Shown one piece after another: positions 1-12,582 of a stretch of 64,000 nucleotides of DNA. A model generated the notes under the pieces. The model worked only from the letters and a program-made list of their open reading frames with translations, made no database searches and was not told the origin of the DNA. Position 1 is the stretch's first letter; each line of letters starts with the position of its first letter. This DNA is from CAZGSN01 sp964371655 (lineage in GTDB: Bacteria; Desulfobacterota; Binatia; HRBIN30), in assembly GCA_964371655.1 (NCBI GenBank), contig CAYJOD010000015.1, forward strand, positions 1-64,000, read 5' to 3'. The position numbers and the translations under genes were made by a program.

Positions 1-21
1 CCCCCGCACCAGGAAAAGCTG

Positions 22-3510
<3,489 letters not shown>

Positions 3511-3703
3511 GCCGACGCCCGGCCGTGGGGTGCTTTCGTTGCGCTGGCGCCGCCAGGGCCATGCCGTGAGCTGCGGGAGCAACAGCACGGACCTGGCGTC
3601 TAACGTGGTGGCTCAGGCACGGCGGGCGCCAGTGAAAGGCCAGCCTTCGTCGCCGTCGCCTGCTGCCGCTTGTTCGGCCAGACATCCACCAATCTGACTG
3701 GAG

Positions 3704-4357
3704 TCACGAGGTCCATCCCTTCAGAAGCTGGTCGAGCTCTCGGATTCTCCGGATGATCTCATCACCTCGCTTCCTGCTCTCGCCGTAACGAGACTTGAGA
3801 TGGTGGTGAATTGCCTCGATCAGCGATTCCAACTCCTCGAATGCGCACCTTTGCTCGAAAGGCGTACAGTCAACGACCCTTCTCTCTGAACCGCCATAAA
3901 CCACGGTCTCTCCCGTGTCTGGATCAGGGCATGATTCACGGTTTGCCAGAACCAGATGCCATTCGCCGCTGCCCTCAGACCAGCCTAGGACCTGAGTTGT
4001 AAGATCGGGAATCTCAGCTTCGACCCAGACTTCTTCCTTCAGCCCAAGCCCCCGGATGACAGTCTCAAGGGTGTTCAAACAGCTGGAGAGATTCTCGTTG
4101 TTTAGTGCTTCCTGACTGTCTTTCGCTTTCACAAGAGTAGCTAGCTGCTCCACGAGATCGTGAGATCGCATCGACGTGATCACTCCCTGTCTCTTCACGC
4201 CCATCGCTCTGGCGACGAGCCGCGCGTTCATTTCGCGTCGCGCTATATCGCCTCGTTCGGGCTTTGCCCGGTAATTCGATACGAGTGGTTGGAGTTCCGC
4301 CTTTAGATCTTCGTCGTCTGATTGAACGCCTGAGACCGGCTGAAGCCGGTACTCCAA
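3704..4357 (-). CDS. Hypothetical protein with a TTG start inside a palindromic repeat
   Basis: A soluble, charged protein of up to 217 aa with no signal peptide or membrane segment and no family I recognise. It is largely helical, with a basic middle (ARREMNARLVARAMGVKRQG) and a Glu/Arg-rich C-terminus. The longest frame begins at a TTG that lies beside an ACCGGCT-GA-AGCCGGT palindrome (4335-4350), so the first ~10 residues are translated repeat DNA. The true start may be downstream, for example the ATG of MNARLV near residue 43, or the 5' end may have been displaced by the repeat. It is convergent with dnaE and follows the DUF6338 pair on the same strand. Confidence 0.5.
   Translation of the reverse strand: MEYRLQPVSGVQSDDEDLKAELQPLVSNYRAKPERGDIARREMNARLVARAMGVKRQGVITSMRSHDLVEQLATLVKAKDSQEALNNENLSSCLNTLETVIRGLGLKEEVWVEAEIPDLTTQVLGWSEGSGEWHLVLANRESCPDPDTGETVVYGGSERRVVDCTPFEQRCAFEELESLIEAIHHHLKSRYGESRKRGDEIIRRIRELDQLLKGWTS
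4335..4350. repeat. Short GC palindrome at the 5' end of a hypothetical gene
   Basis: ACCGGCTGAAGCCGGT forms a 7-bp stem with a 2-base loop. It sits in a GC-rich stretch that also encodes the first codons of the 217-aa hypothetical gene, and it resembles the other intergenic palindromes of this window. Confidence 0.6.
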
Positions 4358-4467
4358 CCCGCTGCGCTACCTCTGGCCGAATTGCCGGGCAATGCCCCTT
4401 GTTCAGTATCCCACACCAGTTGGCAGGTACCGATTCGTCCCTGACGGTTACGATAGGGATCCCACTC

Positions 4468-4647
4468 CTACTCGTTTGATCTCCCGCTAGCTTGACCACC
4501 GGATCCCTGACTCGGCGGCCTCGGTGCCTGTGCTCCCGGTGGCGTTGGGGGTCGGACGGTAGCAGGTCGCGGATTGGTACCGCCCTTCTCAACGCCCTCT
4601 CGCAACGGTCGCGAGGGTGGCCTCGGTCGCTGTGGGTTATTCCTCAT
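4468..4647 (-). CDS. Small proline-rich protein overlapping the DUF6338 gene
   Basis: A 59-aa basic protein starting MRNNPQRPRPPSRPL and ending SGRSNE, about one quarter proline, with no predicted globular core. The ATG (4645-4647) lies within the end of the DUF6338 gene, overlapping it by 11 bp, and has a good Shine-Dalgarno (AAAGGAG) at normal spacing. This favours translational coupling and a real gene. A longer in-frame opening runs upstream in another frame of the DUF6338 gene, but the ribosome-binding site points to this start. Function unknown; it may be an accessory or proline-rich binding partner of the membrane protein. Confidence 0.65.
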   Translation of the reverse strand: MRNNPQRPRPPSRPLREGVEKGGTNPRPATVRPPTPPGAQAPRPPSQGSGGQASGRSNE

Positions 4648-5290
4648 CGGACGCTCCTTTATTGTCGGATTGCAGACCTCTTCGAAACTCGATCGTGAGT
4701 TCCTCGCGCTTCCGTGAGATGTACAGTGATTCAACCTCATATAGGAACTCAGCGGTCGTGTTCTTGTACACTTTGACCTCTCGCAGCAGTAACTCATTGG
4801 CATCAGCGGTTTCAGAAAAGGCGTTGACCCACCCCTCATACGCCAAGTCATGATTGATGTCTCGGACGACCACCCAAGCGTTCGTCAGGTCTGATGAATT
4901 GAAGGTGTGAGCCCAGACATCCATATCACCGAACTTGTCGCTGATTCCCAAGAACTTCGCCATGCGATGAAGCCAATGCCTGTAGAGAGCGGCTGAAACC
5001 CCGATCCCGACAAACGCAGCAACGACGGTAACAGACGCGATCTCGCCGTAGGACACGTCATTCGGGTTGGAGAGCGCCTTTACGAATGAGATGGTTGGTG
5101 GCCAGTGACAGTGCCACGCCGCGAGACCCAATGCGTACACGAGGTAGCAGCCGAGGCCGAGCACGAGCGAATACAGTGAGAAGCGCAGTGCGCCCCACTC
5201 CCGCGTTGGGGTCAGGTTCTCTACGAGCAGGGCGCAGATGATGCCCGGGAAGAACAGGAGAACGAGCCCGAATGTCAGCTCCTTTGGCAT
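4637..5290 (-). CDS. DUF6338 family membrane protein
   Basis: A 217-aa inner-membrane protein. N-terminal hydrophobic segments lie at about residues 7-25, 35-60 and 83-105, with the PGI motif in the first (LLFFPGIICALL). A cytoplasmic domain follows, containing WVVVRDINHDLAYEGWVNAFS then a strand with LLLREVKVYKN. The pattern W-v-v-r-d-...-G-W-V-...-S-...-L-L-r-e-v matches my recollection of the DUF6338 family, whose function is unknown. The ATG follows GAGGAGGAC, a strong ribosome-binding site. Its 3' end overlaps the proline-rich small gene, so the two form a pair. Confidence 0.75.
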   Translation of the reverse strand: MPKELTFGLVLLFFPGIICALLVENLTPTREWGALRFSLYSLVLGLGCYLVYALGLAAWHCHWPPTISFVKALSNPNDVSYGEIASVTVVAAFVGIGVSAALYRHWLHRMAKFLGISDKFGDMDVWAHTFNSSDLTNAWVVVRDINHDLAYEGWVNAFSETADANELLLREVKVYKNTTAEFLYEVESLYISRKREELTIEFRRGLQSDNKGASDEE

Positions 5291-5468
5291 GTCCTCCTCA
5301 TCTAGCAGAACGCGTCACCACCCGCACATTCAAGATACTTACGCATGATGGCGTCTGGCTGTCGGCGCAGCATTCAGCCGCCGAACGACTAAGGGGTTTT
5401 TCATCATCCGGCGCATCTCCATCCGCGGTTCCAATTGAGATCTTCTGCTTTGGTCCTCGAACAGGAGG

Positions 5469-8400
5469 TCATTGAGGGCAGCTGCGGGCGCGGTGATTCA
5501 CCGCAGTGATCAGCTCGTCGATGGTAATCGCGTCGTTGCCGTCGGTGTCGAGACCGTCGCATGCGCTCGGCGACAGCGCGCCGAGCGCGCTGCGCATCGC
5601 CGTCAGTAGCTCGTCCACGGAGACCGTAGCGTCGCCATTGCAATCACCGGCGCATGGAGGAATCCCGCTGATGCCAGCGCGTGCAATCGAGATCTGACCG
5701 AGTGTGTCGGTGACGATGAGGAGGACGTCATAGCGGCCGACGGCGTCGGTCGGCAAAAGCGCGCCCGCTCCGTTCACAAGTAAGGCGGCATCGCTGCCGG
5801 CCGGCTTGGTGGCCATCGCCCAACGGTAGCTGAGCGCGCCGACACCGGACGAGGCGCCAGCATCCAGGGCTACAACGGTGCCGTTCACGACGGTGCGCGA
5901 TGCGGTGATCAGGGCGCGCGCCGGTTCGGCGAAGACTTCGATCTCCATCTGCGCAGTGCCGCGCTGGCCATCGCTGTCGGTCGCTTCGAGACTGACGAGA
6001 TGGCGCCCGGGTTGGAGACCGCTGACCGCGATCGAGCGTCCGCTTCCCAATACCCCCTGGCGGTCCGAGAGCCAGCGCAACGCCGCATCGTCGAGATCGC
6101 CGTCTTCGCGGTCGAAGGCGTCGCCGGCGAAGACGATCGTCTGACGCGTCGACAATGGCGCAGCGGTCGCCGGCGCGATGATGCGCACTTCGGGTGCCTT
6201 GGGTGGAACCACCACCAGGCCGTCGCTGTCATCGATGCTGGTGTTTACCCCATCGGTCGCGATGACGCGCAGGCGCACCTGCGTGCTGCCCGGGAGGGTA
6301 TCGAGCGTGAGCCGGTGCTGCGTCGCGGTTAGACCGACCGCTACTGGGAACCACGTAGCTCCGGCGTCGGTGCTGTAGAGCAACGTGTAGCGCAAAGCAT
6401 CGCCGTCCGCGTCGGCGCCCGCCCACGTAACCAGGGCGCTCGATCCCTCCAGGGTTTCACCTCCGTTGGGCGCGAGCAGTTGCACCCTCGGGGCGTGCGC
6501 GCTCACCGCGCGTGTCGCCAGGGCGGTTCCGTTCTTGGCGACGACGATGGTCCGGGTGCGCGGATCGAACGGCACGACCTCGGCGAGTACCGCGGTGACG
6601 TCGGCACCGTCGGGCAGCTCCGAGTCCAGCGCCGGCGCGAACGGATAGCGCGCTACGAGCACCCCATGTTCATCGAGAAGGTCGATGCTGAAGGCGCTGG
6701 CCGGCGGCCGCTCCGACAGAGGCGCGTCGGCGAGACGCAGGAAGGGCAGCAGCTCGACCGTATCGCGAGTGAGGTTCATTGTCCCCGACACCAGCAGGGC
6801 TTCAGTCGCCACATCCGCATCGTCTGCAAACTTCGCGTCGCGCCGTACATCAGGATCGATGCGGCCCAGAATGCCGGTGTACGTGTACGCCGAGATCCAC
6901 TCGTAGTTGCAGTATGTCATGACATCCGTCCAGCCGTTGACGTTGGCCGTCGAGTAGGGGGGCAGAATCTTCGCGGTAATGCCAAGACCAGCATCGCCCG
7001 CGTCCCAGCCCGGATCAGCGATCGATCCGTTGGCATTTGGGAAGCTGCCGTCTACCGACGAGTCATCTTGCGTTCCCATTACACAACCCTGGCCGTTGGG
7101 TGCCCCGCGCACGAAGCCCGGGTGGCTGCGGCCGTGCAGGTGGCCGATCTCGTGGCCGCCGTACCAGTCGCCGTAAGATTGGTCGGTGTCCCAACCGTTA
7201 CCCGAGTCTTGTGGCAGGCCGGTCGGACCGCTGCCGACGCCCAGGGTGTCGTTCGACAAGCCGCGCATGAAGAAGGGTCCCGCTTGGCCACCGACGGTAC
7301 CGCCGTCGTAGACGAGACCGTAGTAGACGCCGCTGTCCTTGATCTTGCCGGCGAACCAGCCGAGCAGGGCGTTGTAGGTGCGCGTCGCGGCTTTATGGAT
7401 GAACAGGTTTGCGTTCACCAAGGCGGCACTGGGCACGCTGTCGAAGTCGGCGCTGAAGCTGATGTTCGGCGCGATCACGTGGCTCACCGGGTAGGCGCGT
7501 TCCAGCCACGAGCGCAAATGGTAGACGTCGGTGAAACGCGGGGTGTAGGAGACGCCCGCCTCCTCGTACTCGACCTCGAAGAGCAGGAACGACAACGGCT
7601 TCGCGGTCTCGAAGGAATGAAATCCCGGGAAGCCGAAAACGTTGCTGTTGTCACAGCCGTCGCAGGGCAGCTCCGCCGGCAAGCCGTCCACTTCCAGATC
7701 GGCGATCTGGAGATGCAGGCGGCCGAGGCTCGACCATTCGCGCGGCAGCTCGAAGTTGAGGCTGGCGCTGGCGTCGATACGCTTGGCTTGCAGGTCGTCA
7801 GCGTCGTCGACGCCGATCGCGTCTGCCGCGTAGAGCTTCGGGAAGAAGTCGCCGCAGATCGGCGCTCCTTCGCTTAGCGGGCGACACGCCGTCAGCGTGC
7901 CGCGCAGGTTGCGAATCCGCGTGCCGCTCGGCTGCGCGCGCAAGTAGGCGCGCACCAAGGTGCGCTTGTCGGCGATCAGCGGTACTCCATTGTTCTCGTC
8001 CTGCACCGCCTGCGTAACTTCGATGTGTTCGAGCGCTACGCGCGCCGCGGCGGCGAGCGGCTCGTAGCGCACGCCGATCTGTGCCAGCTCGCTACCGTGG
8101 CAGTCGCGCGCGATCAGGGTAAGTGTGTTCGCACCCGCTTCCAGCAAGCCGGTGATTCGCAGCGGTCCGAATACCGTGGTGCCGGCCGCTAGCGCGCCGC
8201 TGGCGAGCAGGTCGATGCGTCGTTGCTGGGTGGGGCCGTCGACCAGCAGCAAGACCTGCTCGAGCGGCGCCTGTGCATCGATGCGGCCGCTGAGCAGGAG
8301 TTGGTTGGTTTGCGTCGAGGTACCGGCGGCCGGAGCGCTGATCGACACCATGGGATCGCGACTGCTGGCGCAGGCGGAGGTGCCGGCGCCATCGAACTCG

Positions 8401-10205
8401 ACGTCGTCGACGGCGAGGCCGTTGGTCAGCAGTGTTGCCGGCGAAAAACGTACCTCGGCGGCAACGATCGCGGCAACCGGCAGCTCGACGGCGAGCCGAA
8501 GTTGGATTGGCTGCGGGCTGGCGGCGGGCTCCAAGGATGCCACGGTGCGTGCGATCTCGGCGCCGGCGGCGTCGAGTGCTACCAGCACAACCTCACGCGG
8601 CGCATCGACGCGGCCGCGGTAGCCGACCCACACCTGCAGACGCCGTTGCGGTGCAGCGAAGGTCATGGCGATCGGCGTGGTGCAGAACTCGGCGCCGTAG
8701 CAAGCCTCGACCGCCTTGCTCCCGGAGTGCGCGAACCCGGGCAGCGCCGAGCCGCGCTCGTAATCGATGCCGGCAGGATTGTTGAAGGTAATGCCGAGAT
8801 CCGCGTATTGGCTGTTGGCGAGGATGGCCGCCGGCAGACCTGGCCCGTCGGCGGGAAGGATCTCGAAGTCGATGATGACCGCGGAGGCGGTTGCGGTTGC
8901 CGTCGGTGTCTGGGTCGTCGTCGCTGTTGGCGTCGTGCTCGGCACAGCGCTTGGAGTTGGAGTCGTCGTCGCCGACGGCAAGACCGTCGCGCTCGCGGTT
9001 GGCGCGACGGTCAGCGTGACGGTGGACGTCGCACTGACGGCCGCGGTCCGGCTCGCGCTCGCAGTTGCGGTCGCCGTCGCGCTCGCGGAGACAGTCATCG
9101 TTGCGGTCGTCGTCAGCGTGCGCGTAGGGCTGCGCGTGGGCGTCGGCGACCGGGTTGGCGTCAGCGTGATCGTCGGCGTACGGCTCGACGTTGTCGTAGC
9201 GGTCGCCGTACGTGTCGGTGTCGGTGTTGCGGTGCGCGACGGCGTGCGCGTCGAGGTGATGCTGGCCGTCAGCGTTGGCGAGCGGGTCAGCGTGAACGTA
9301 GCCGTTGTCGTGCGGCTCGGGGTTCGCGTCGGTGACAGGGTGGGCGAGCGCGTTGGGGTCCGCGTGCGGCTGGGGATCGGACTGGGCGTGTAGGGAGAGC
9401 CGCTGACGTTCAGAGCGAACGCACCGCTCGCGGACTGATAACCGTCGACGGCAATCAGAATCGTCTGTCCGGCGGCTAGGCCGAGGAGCAGACGCGATTG
9501 CGGGTTCACCACCGGCTCGATGTCGTCGTTGCATCCCAGCTCGGCAGCGGCGCAGCTGCCGTTGCGCACGTACAAGATAGTGTCGAAGCCGGAGCCGCTG
9601 GTGTCGATGGTATAGGTTCCCGCAGCAGGTGCGGTGTACAGGAAGGTTGCATCGGGAGCGTTGTCGCCGCCCATGCCGCAGGTGGCGCCGCCGACGGAGA
9701 ACGTAGCGCAGGTCGTCGTGCCGCTCACCGAGACGGAGAGCGAGCTGCCCAGATCGCGCGGGTCGTTGTGGCTGAGCTGCGGGCAGTTGCCGTTGATGCG
9801 CAGCGTGTACAATCCCTCTTCGGTCGCAAATCCGTCGACGATCACGCTGATCATCTGGCCCGCCGACAAATGTACGGTCAGTCGCGACTGCGTATCGGAG
9901 CCGGCGATGATGTCGTCGTTGCAGGCAATCTCGCTGCCGCCGACGTCGCGAACATAGAGGACGGTGTCGAAGGCGGAGCCGATCGTATCGATCGTGTAGT
10001 CGCCGCTGCGTGGTGCCGAGTAGAAGTAGACCGCGTCGGCGGCGGTACCTCCGCCACACGAGCCGCTTGCGTTACTGGCGCCGCTGGTTTGCCCGAGGTT
10101 GGTTGCCGAGAAGACGCCGCTGAGCTGGAAGCACTGCGCGCCGACACGGAGCGGAAGCGCGCTGACGGCGATGAAGAATACGTGAGCCCAGGCGCGTGTG
10201 GTCAT
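5469..10205 (-). CDS. Secreted metzincin-like metalloprotease with Thr/Pro linker and EF-hand/dockerin-like tail
   Basis: A 1578-aa exoprotein. A Sec signal (about 1-24, MTTRAWAHVFFIAVSALPL) is followed by two pre-peptidase-like beta domains (about 30-270) sharing the phrase DxxILYVR and an NDDI motif. A Thr/Pro/Ser/Arg linker runs from about 270 to 438. A beta-domain (about 440-600) precedes a catalytic region with HEIGHLHGRSH at 1018-1028, the HExxHxxGxxH zinc signature, and a VMTYC Met-turn near 1095. Ig/PKD-like domains follow (about 1220-1510). The last 60 residues hold two Asp-rich calcium loops (CAGDCNGDATVSVDELL; DTDGNDAITIDELI), which resemble dockerin. The ATG has AAGGAG eight bases upstream. 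Likely secreted and surface- or complex-associated. Confidence 0.85.
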   Translation of the reverse strand: MTTRAWAHVFFIAVSALPLRVGAQCFQLSGVFSATNLGQTSGASNASGSCGGGTAADAVYFYSAPRSGDYTIDTIGSAFDTVLYVRDVGGSEIACNDDIIAGSDTQSRLTVHLSAGQMISVIVDGFATEEGLYTLRINGNCPQLSHNDPRDLGSSLSVSVSGTTTCATFSVGGATCGMGGDNAPDATFLYTAPAAGTYTIDTSGSGFDTILYVRNGSCAAAELGCNDDIEPVVNPQSRLLLGLAAGQTILIAVDGYQSASGAFALNVSGSPYTPSPIPSRTRTPTRSPTLSPTRTPSRTTTATFTLTRSPTLTASITSTRTPSRTATPTPTRTATATTTSSRTPTITLTPTRSPTPTRSPTRTLTTTATMTVSASATATATASASRTAAVSATSTVTLTVAPTASATVLPSATTTPTPSAVPSTTPTATTTQTPTATATASAVIIDFEILPADGPGLPAAILANSQYADLGITFNNPAGIDYERGSALPGFAHSGSKAVEACYGAEFCTTPIAMTFAAPQRRLQVWVGYRGRVDAPREVVLVALDAAGAEIARTVASLEPAASPQPIQLRLAVELPVAAIVAAEVRFSPATLLTNGLAVDDVEFDGAGTSACASSRDPMVSISAPAAGTSTQTNQLLLSGRIDAQAPLEQVLLLVDGPTQQRRIDLLASGALAAGTTVFGPLRITGLLEAGANTLTLIARDCHGSELAQIGVRYEPLAAAARVALEHIEVTQAVQDENNGVPLIADKRTLVRAYLRAQPSGTRIRNLRGTLTACRPLSEGAPICGDFFPKLYAADAIGVDDADDLQAKRIDASASLNFELPREWSSLGRLHLQIADLEVDGLPAELPCDGCDNSNVFGFPGFHSFETAKPLSFLLFEVEYEEAGVSYTPRFTDVYHLRSWLERAYPVSHVIAPNISFSADFDSVPSAALVNANLFIHKAATRTYNALLGWFAGKIKDSGVYYGLVYDGGTVGGQAGPFFMRGLSNDTLGVGSGPTGLPQDSGNGWDTDQSYGDWYGGHEIGHLHGRSHPGFVRGAPNGQGCVMGTQDDSSVDGSFPNANGSIADPGWDAGDAGLGITAKILPPYSTANVNGWTDVMTYCNYEWISAYTYTGILGRIDPDVRRDAKFADDADVATEALLVSGTMNLTRDTVELLPFLRLADAPLSERPPASAFSIDLLDEHGVLVARYPFAPALDSELPDGADVTAVLAEVVPFDPRTRTIVVAKNGTALATRAVSAHAPRVQLLAPNGGETLEGSSALVTWAGADADGDALRYTLLYSTDAGATWFPVAVGLTATQHRLTLDTLPGSTQVRLRVIATDGVNTSIDDSDGLVVVPPKAPEVRIIAPATAAPLSTRQTIVFAGDAFDREDGDLDDAALRWLSDRQGVLGSGRSIAVSGLQPGRHLVSLEATDSDGQRGTAQMEIEVFAEPARALITASRTVVNGTVVALDAGASSGVGALSYRWAMATKPAGSDAALLVNGAGALLPTDAVGRYDVLLIVTDTLGQISIARAGISGIPPCAGDCNGDATVSVDELLTAMRSALGALSPSACDGLDTDGNDAITIDELITAVNHRARSCPQ

Positions 10206-10842
10206 CCGCTACACTCCTTGGCCAAGCCACGACCCCTCGCCTCCTCCAATCAACCGCAACGACCATACTACCATCGACTCGAGATTCCCATGACCAATGC
10301 GGAGACCTGACAGTCCGTTAACCTTCGCGGTCAACTGAGTCGCGCGCGTGAGCAAGCCGTCATTGGGTGAGAGCTTGTGAAGAAATCGACCTCAGGCCTC
10401 AGGGTCCGGAAAGCCTGGGGTTCTCCTGAAGCCAGAGGCCCGATGCCTGAAGCCCAGATGACATACCCACAGCCTCTGAGTCGTTCAACCGGCTGCTAAC
10501 CGGCATTTCTCACCGAAGATTCACCACAGGGACCTATGGCGGGCCTTGCCCGCAACCGAAGGAGAGCCGGCGTTTGGGAGCACTCCCTCTCCCGCAATAC
10601 CTGCGGGAGAGGGTAGGGGTGAGGGATCCGACTTTGATTCTTGTTCCGCACGTCCGCCGCAGGGCTCCGGAGTGCGAGCCCATCCGACGGCCCTCACCCG
10701 GCTTTGCCCATCAATTCCGACTTGTCACAACAATTCGGAAACGGACGGAGCGGGTGTGGCGGCCTGCCCAACAAATCGGAGAGCAGCGGGGACCGGCTAG
10801 ATTTTGCCGAGTCAGGCATGTTATCGGGGCAACGGCGAAACA
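10206..10842. other. Intergenic region with dispersed repeats, no convincing gene
   Basis: About 640 bp between the protease start and the small membrane protein. It holds a CTCAGGCCTCAGG / GCCTGAAGCC-type inverted repeat around 10385-10455 and a strong palindrome at 10585-10613. The open frames across it lack ribosome-binding sites and read through the palindromes, so I call none of them genes. Confidence 0.6.
10585..10613. repeat. Dispersed CTCTCCCGC palindrome
   Basis: An 11-bp perfect stem (CCCTCTCCCGC / GCGGGAGAGGG) with a 7-base loop, followed by TAGGGGTGAGGG. The same palindrome recurs at 53742-53792 and 53838-53880, and diverged forms occur at 14571 and 36131. Confidence 0.8.
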
Positions 10843-11145
10843 ATGCTGGGGGCTGTCGACTATCAGGTAGTCATCGGGCTAGTGCTGATCGCGGCCGTCG
10901 TCCCAGCTCTCTTCGTGGTGGTCGGCGTCCTAAGAGGGAAGATTCCCTGGCGCTCGACCGAGGCAAGGGAAGCCGCGAAGAACCTCCTCATGGCGTTCTG
11001 GGTGGTGCCTGGTCTTTTCATTGCGATGTTCCTGGGTCTGAAGCTGACTGGCGACAACACCGACCTTGGTGGAGTGGTGGGAACCCTTCTCTGGGCATTC
11101 GCTGGCTGGTGGCTCACTACGCATGGGCCACTAAAGTCAGGATGA
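10843..11145 (+). CDS. Small membrane protein of unknown function
   Basis: A 100-aa product starting MLGAVDYQVVIGLVLIAAVV. Three hydrophobic segments are visible (about 8-28, 46-63 and 72-88), separated by a basic stretch (RGKIPWRSTEAREAAK), so it is probably an integral membrane protein. I chose the second in-frame ATG because it places the first membrane helix at the N-terminus. The upstream 13 codons are polar and have no ribosome-binding site; nor is there a strong one at the chosen ATG. No family recognised. It precedes a three-gene module on the same strand but is separated from it by 143 bp. Confidence 0.6.
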   Translation: MLGAVDYQVVIGLVLIAAVVPALFVVVGVLRGKIPWRSTEAREAAKNLLMAFWVVPGLFIAMFLGLKLTGDNTDLGGVVGTLLWAFAGWWLTTHGPLKSG

Positions 11146-11288
11146 GCCTTGTCGGGCCGCCGGGCCACGGGCATGACGGTCTGCCCAACAATTATTCGTG
11201 GCCGACTTCCATCTGCGAAACGCCATCGGGCCACCAGCGACCCCCTATTCCGGTCCCTCTAGACTCAATGCAATCGTGTTGATACGAG

Positions 11289-11981
11289 ATGGTTCTAATG
11301 GCTACGCCCTTTCGGGTTCCCGAAATCTTCAAACAGCCGCTAGGAAAGCTGCTGAATCTCCCAGAGCCGGATGCGGTTGCACTTGAGGCGGTCATAGAAC
11401 ACGCCCCTCCGACGCTTCTTGCTCGCGACCTCGCGAAGATGATCGCGGCGAAGACTCCAATGGAGTTTCGGGACGCGGAACAGTTCACCAAGCTGCTCGT
11501 GAGCCTGTATTCTGTTCGAGAGAAATCAGAAGAACCAATTCCGAATTTTGTAGAATTGGTCTGTCAATCAGCCCAGGAAACCGGCCTAGCGGAACTCTCT
11601 AGAGAGAATGCAAGTTGGGAGCGATTCAAGGAGAGACTCGCAAGACTTCTCTCGTTCAGCGGGTCTCTTGGGGTTGCGTCGAAGGCACACGACGTGATGA
11701 CGGAACACCAACACGTCTTTTGCGACATGCGCATCCTAACGGACGCGAGACCCGTCTTTAATCCCGACCCCAAGGATCAACCGGCTGCTGTCGTAATAGT
11801 GCATCAGCTCAAGATCGTCTATCATGAGGGAATCACTAGGAAGGAATTCTATGTCGCCATGGATAGTGACGACATCCGGACTATGAAGAAAATGTTAGAT
11901 CGCGCTACAACCAAGGAAGAAAGCCTGCGCGCATTGATTGGGATCACTAAGGTTCCCGTGCTCGATTCCGGGACACATTAA
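11289..11981 (+). CDS. Conserved hypothetical protein, first gene of a three-gene module
   Basis: A 230-aa soluble protein. The N-terminal half is helical. The C-terminal half has LGVASKAHDVM, then MRILTDARPVFN, then VVIVHQLKIVYHEG and FYVAMDSDDIRTMKKMLDRA. The order SKA - ILTDxRPVF - HxLKIxY - alternating strand - DxDD is one I recall from many proteins of unknown function in diverse bacteria, often beside the next two gene types; this is memory, not a search. It starts at ATG 11289 or possibly 11298 (MATPFRV); neither has a strong ribosome-binding site. The next gene follows after 11 bp. Confidence 0.75.
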   Translation: MVLMATPFRVPEIFKQPLGKLLNLPEPDAVALEAVIEHAPPTLLARDLAKMIAAKTPMEFRDAEQFTKLLVSLYSVREKSEEPIPNFVELVCQSAQETGLAELSRENASWERFKERLARLLSFSGSLGVASKAHDVMTEHQHVFCDMRILTDARPVFNPDPKDQPAAVVIVHQLKIVYHEGITRKEFYVAMDSDDIRTMKKMLDRATTKEESLRALIGITKVPVLDSGTH

Positions 11982-11992
11982 GGACGATACGG

Positions 11993-12523
11993 ATGCAAAT
12001 TTCTGGGCATCAGGAGTGGAGATTAGAGGAACCAGTGAGTTCTTCCTGGTTCAATGAAGTATGTTGGTCCGCCGAAGAGAGCTGGTCTGAGATTACGGAA
12101 AGCCCGGCGGAATGCCATCGCCTTCCCCTAGAGCCAGAGGTTCTATTGGCTCACATATTCGATGCGATCGTATCATCCCAGCGCATTCTTGACCTGGCGG
12201 ACGATTGGGACGACGAAGGTAGCATGGCCTACAATGAGGCTACTTGGCGACGAGCTACCGAATTCGTGCGTTCCCACGCGCTCTGGGTTTGGGAACACCT
12301 CGAATTGGTCGTGGACGCCCCGCGAATAACCCCAGGGCCAGAAGGCAGCATTGACGTTCATTGGGAAGATGGCGGCCGTGAACTACTCGTTAACGTTCCG
12401 GCGAGTCCGACCAGTCCGATTACTTTCTACGGCGACGACAAGGGCGAGACGCAAATCAAGGGGGCGCTGTCCGGAGTCGCCCGTGACCATGGGTTATTGG
12501 TCTGGCTCACGAAGGCAAAATAA
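11993..12523 (+). CDS. Conserved hypothetical protein, second gene of a three-gene module
   Basis: A 176-aa soluble acidic protein. Conserved-looking blocks are ILDLADDWDDEGS, PRITPGPEGSIDVHWE, ELLVNVPASP and FYGDDKGETQIKG. I recognise the WDxEGS ... PGPxGSIDxHW ... ELLxNxP ... YGDD pattern as a widespread unnamed family commonly next to the GMSxDW family found downstream here. The ATG at 11993 has AAGGA nine bases upstream, overlapping the stop of the previous gene by spacing only. No catalytic function can be assigned. Confidence 0.78.
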   Translation: MQISGHQEWRLEEPVSSSWFNEVCWSAEESWSEITESPAECHRLPLEPEVLLAHIFDAIVSSQRILDLADDWDDEGSMAYNEATWRRATEFVRSHALWVWEHLELVVDAPRITPGPEGSIDVHWEDGGRELLVNVPASPTSPITFYGDDKGETQIKGALSGVARDHGLLVWLTKAK

Positions 12524-12582
12524 CCCATTGGGTTACGGAGAAAATTCCCAATTCCGACGCCCTGTTCCTACGCGTACACTAC

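Noticed and set aside
10760..11300. GCCCAACAA words resembling the left half of integron attC sites (10767, 11178)
   Set aside because: They fit RYYYAAC, and small orphan genes lie nearby, but no matching GTTRRRY right half or complementary stem was found at attC distance.
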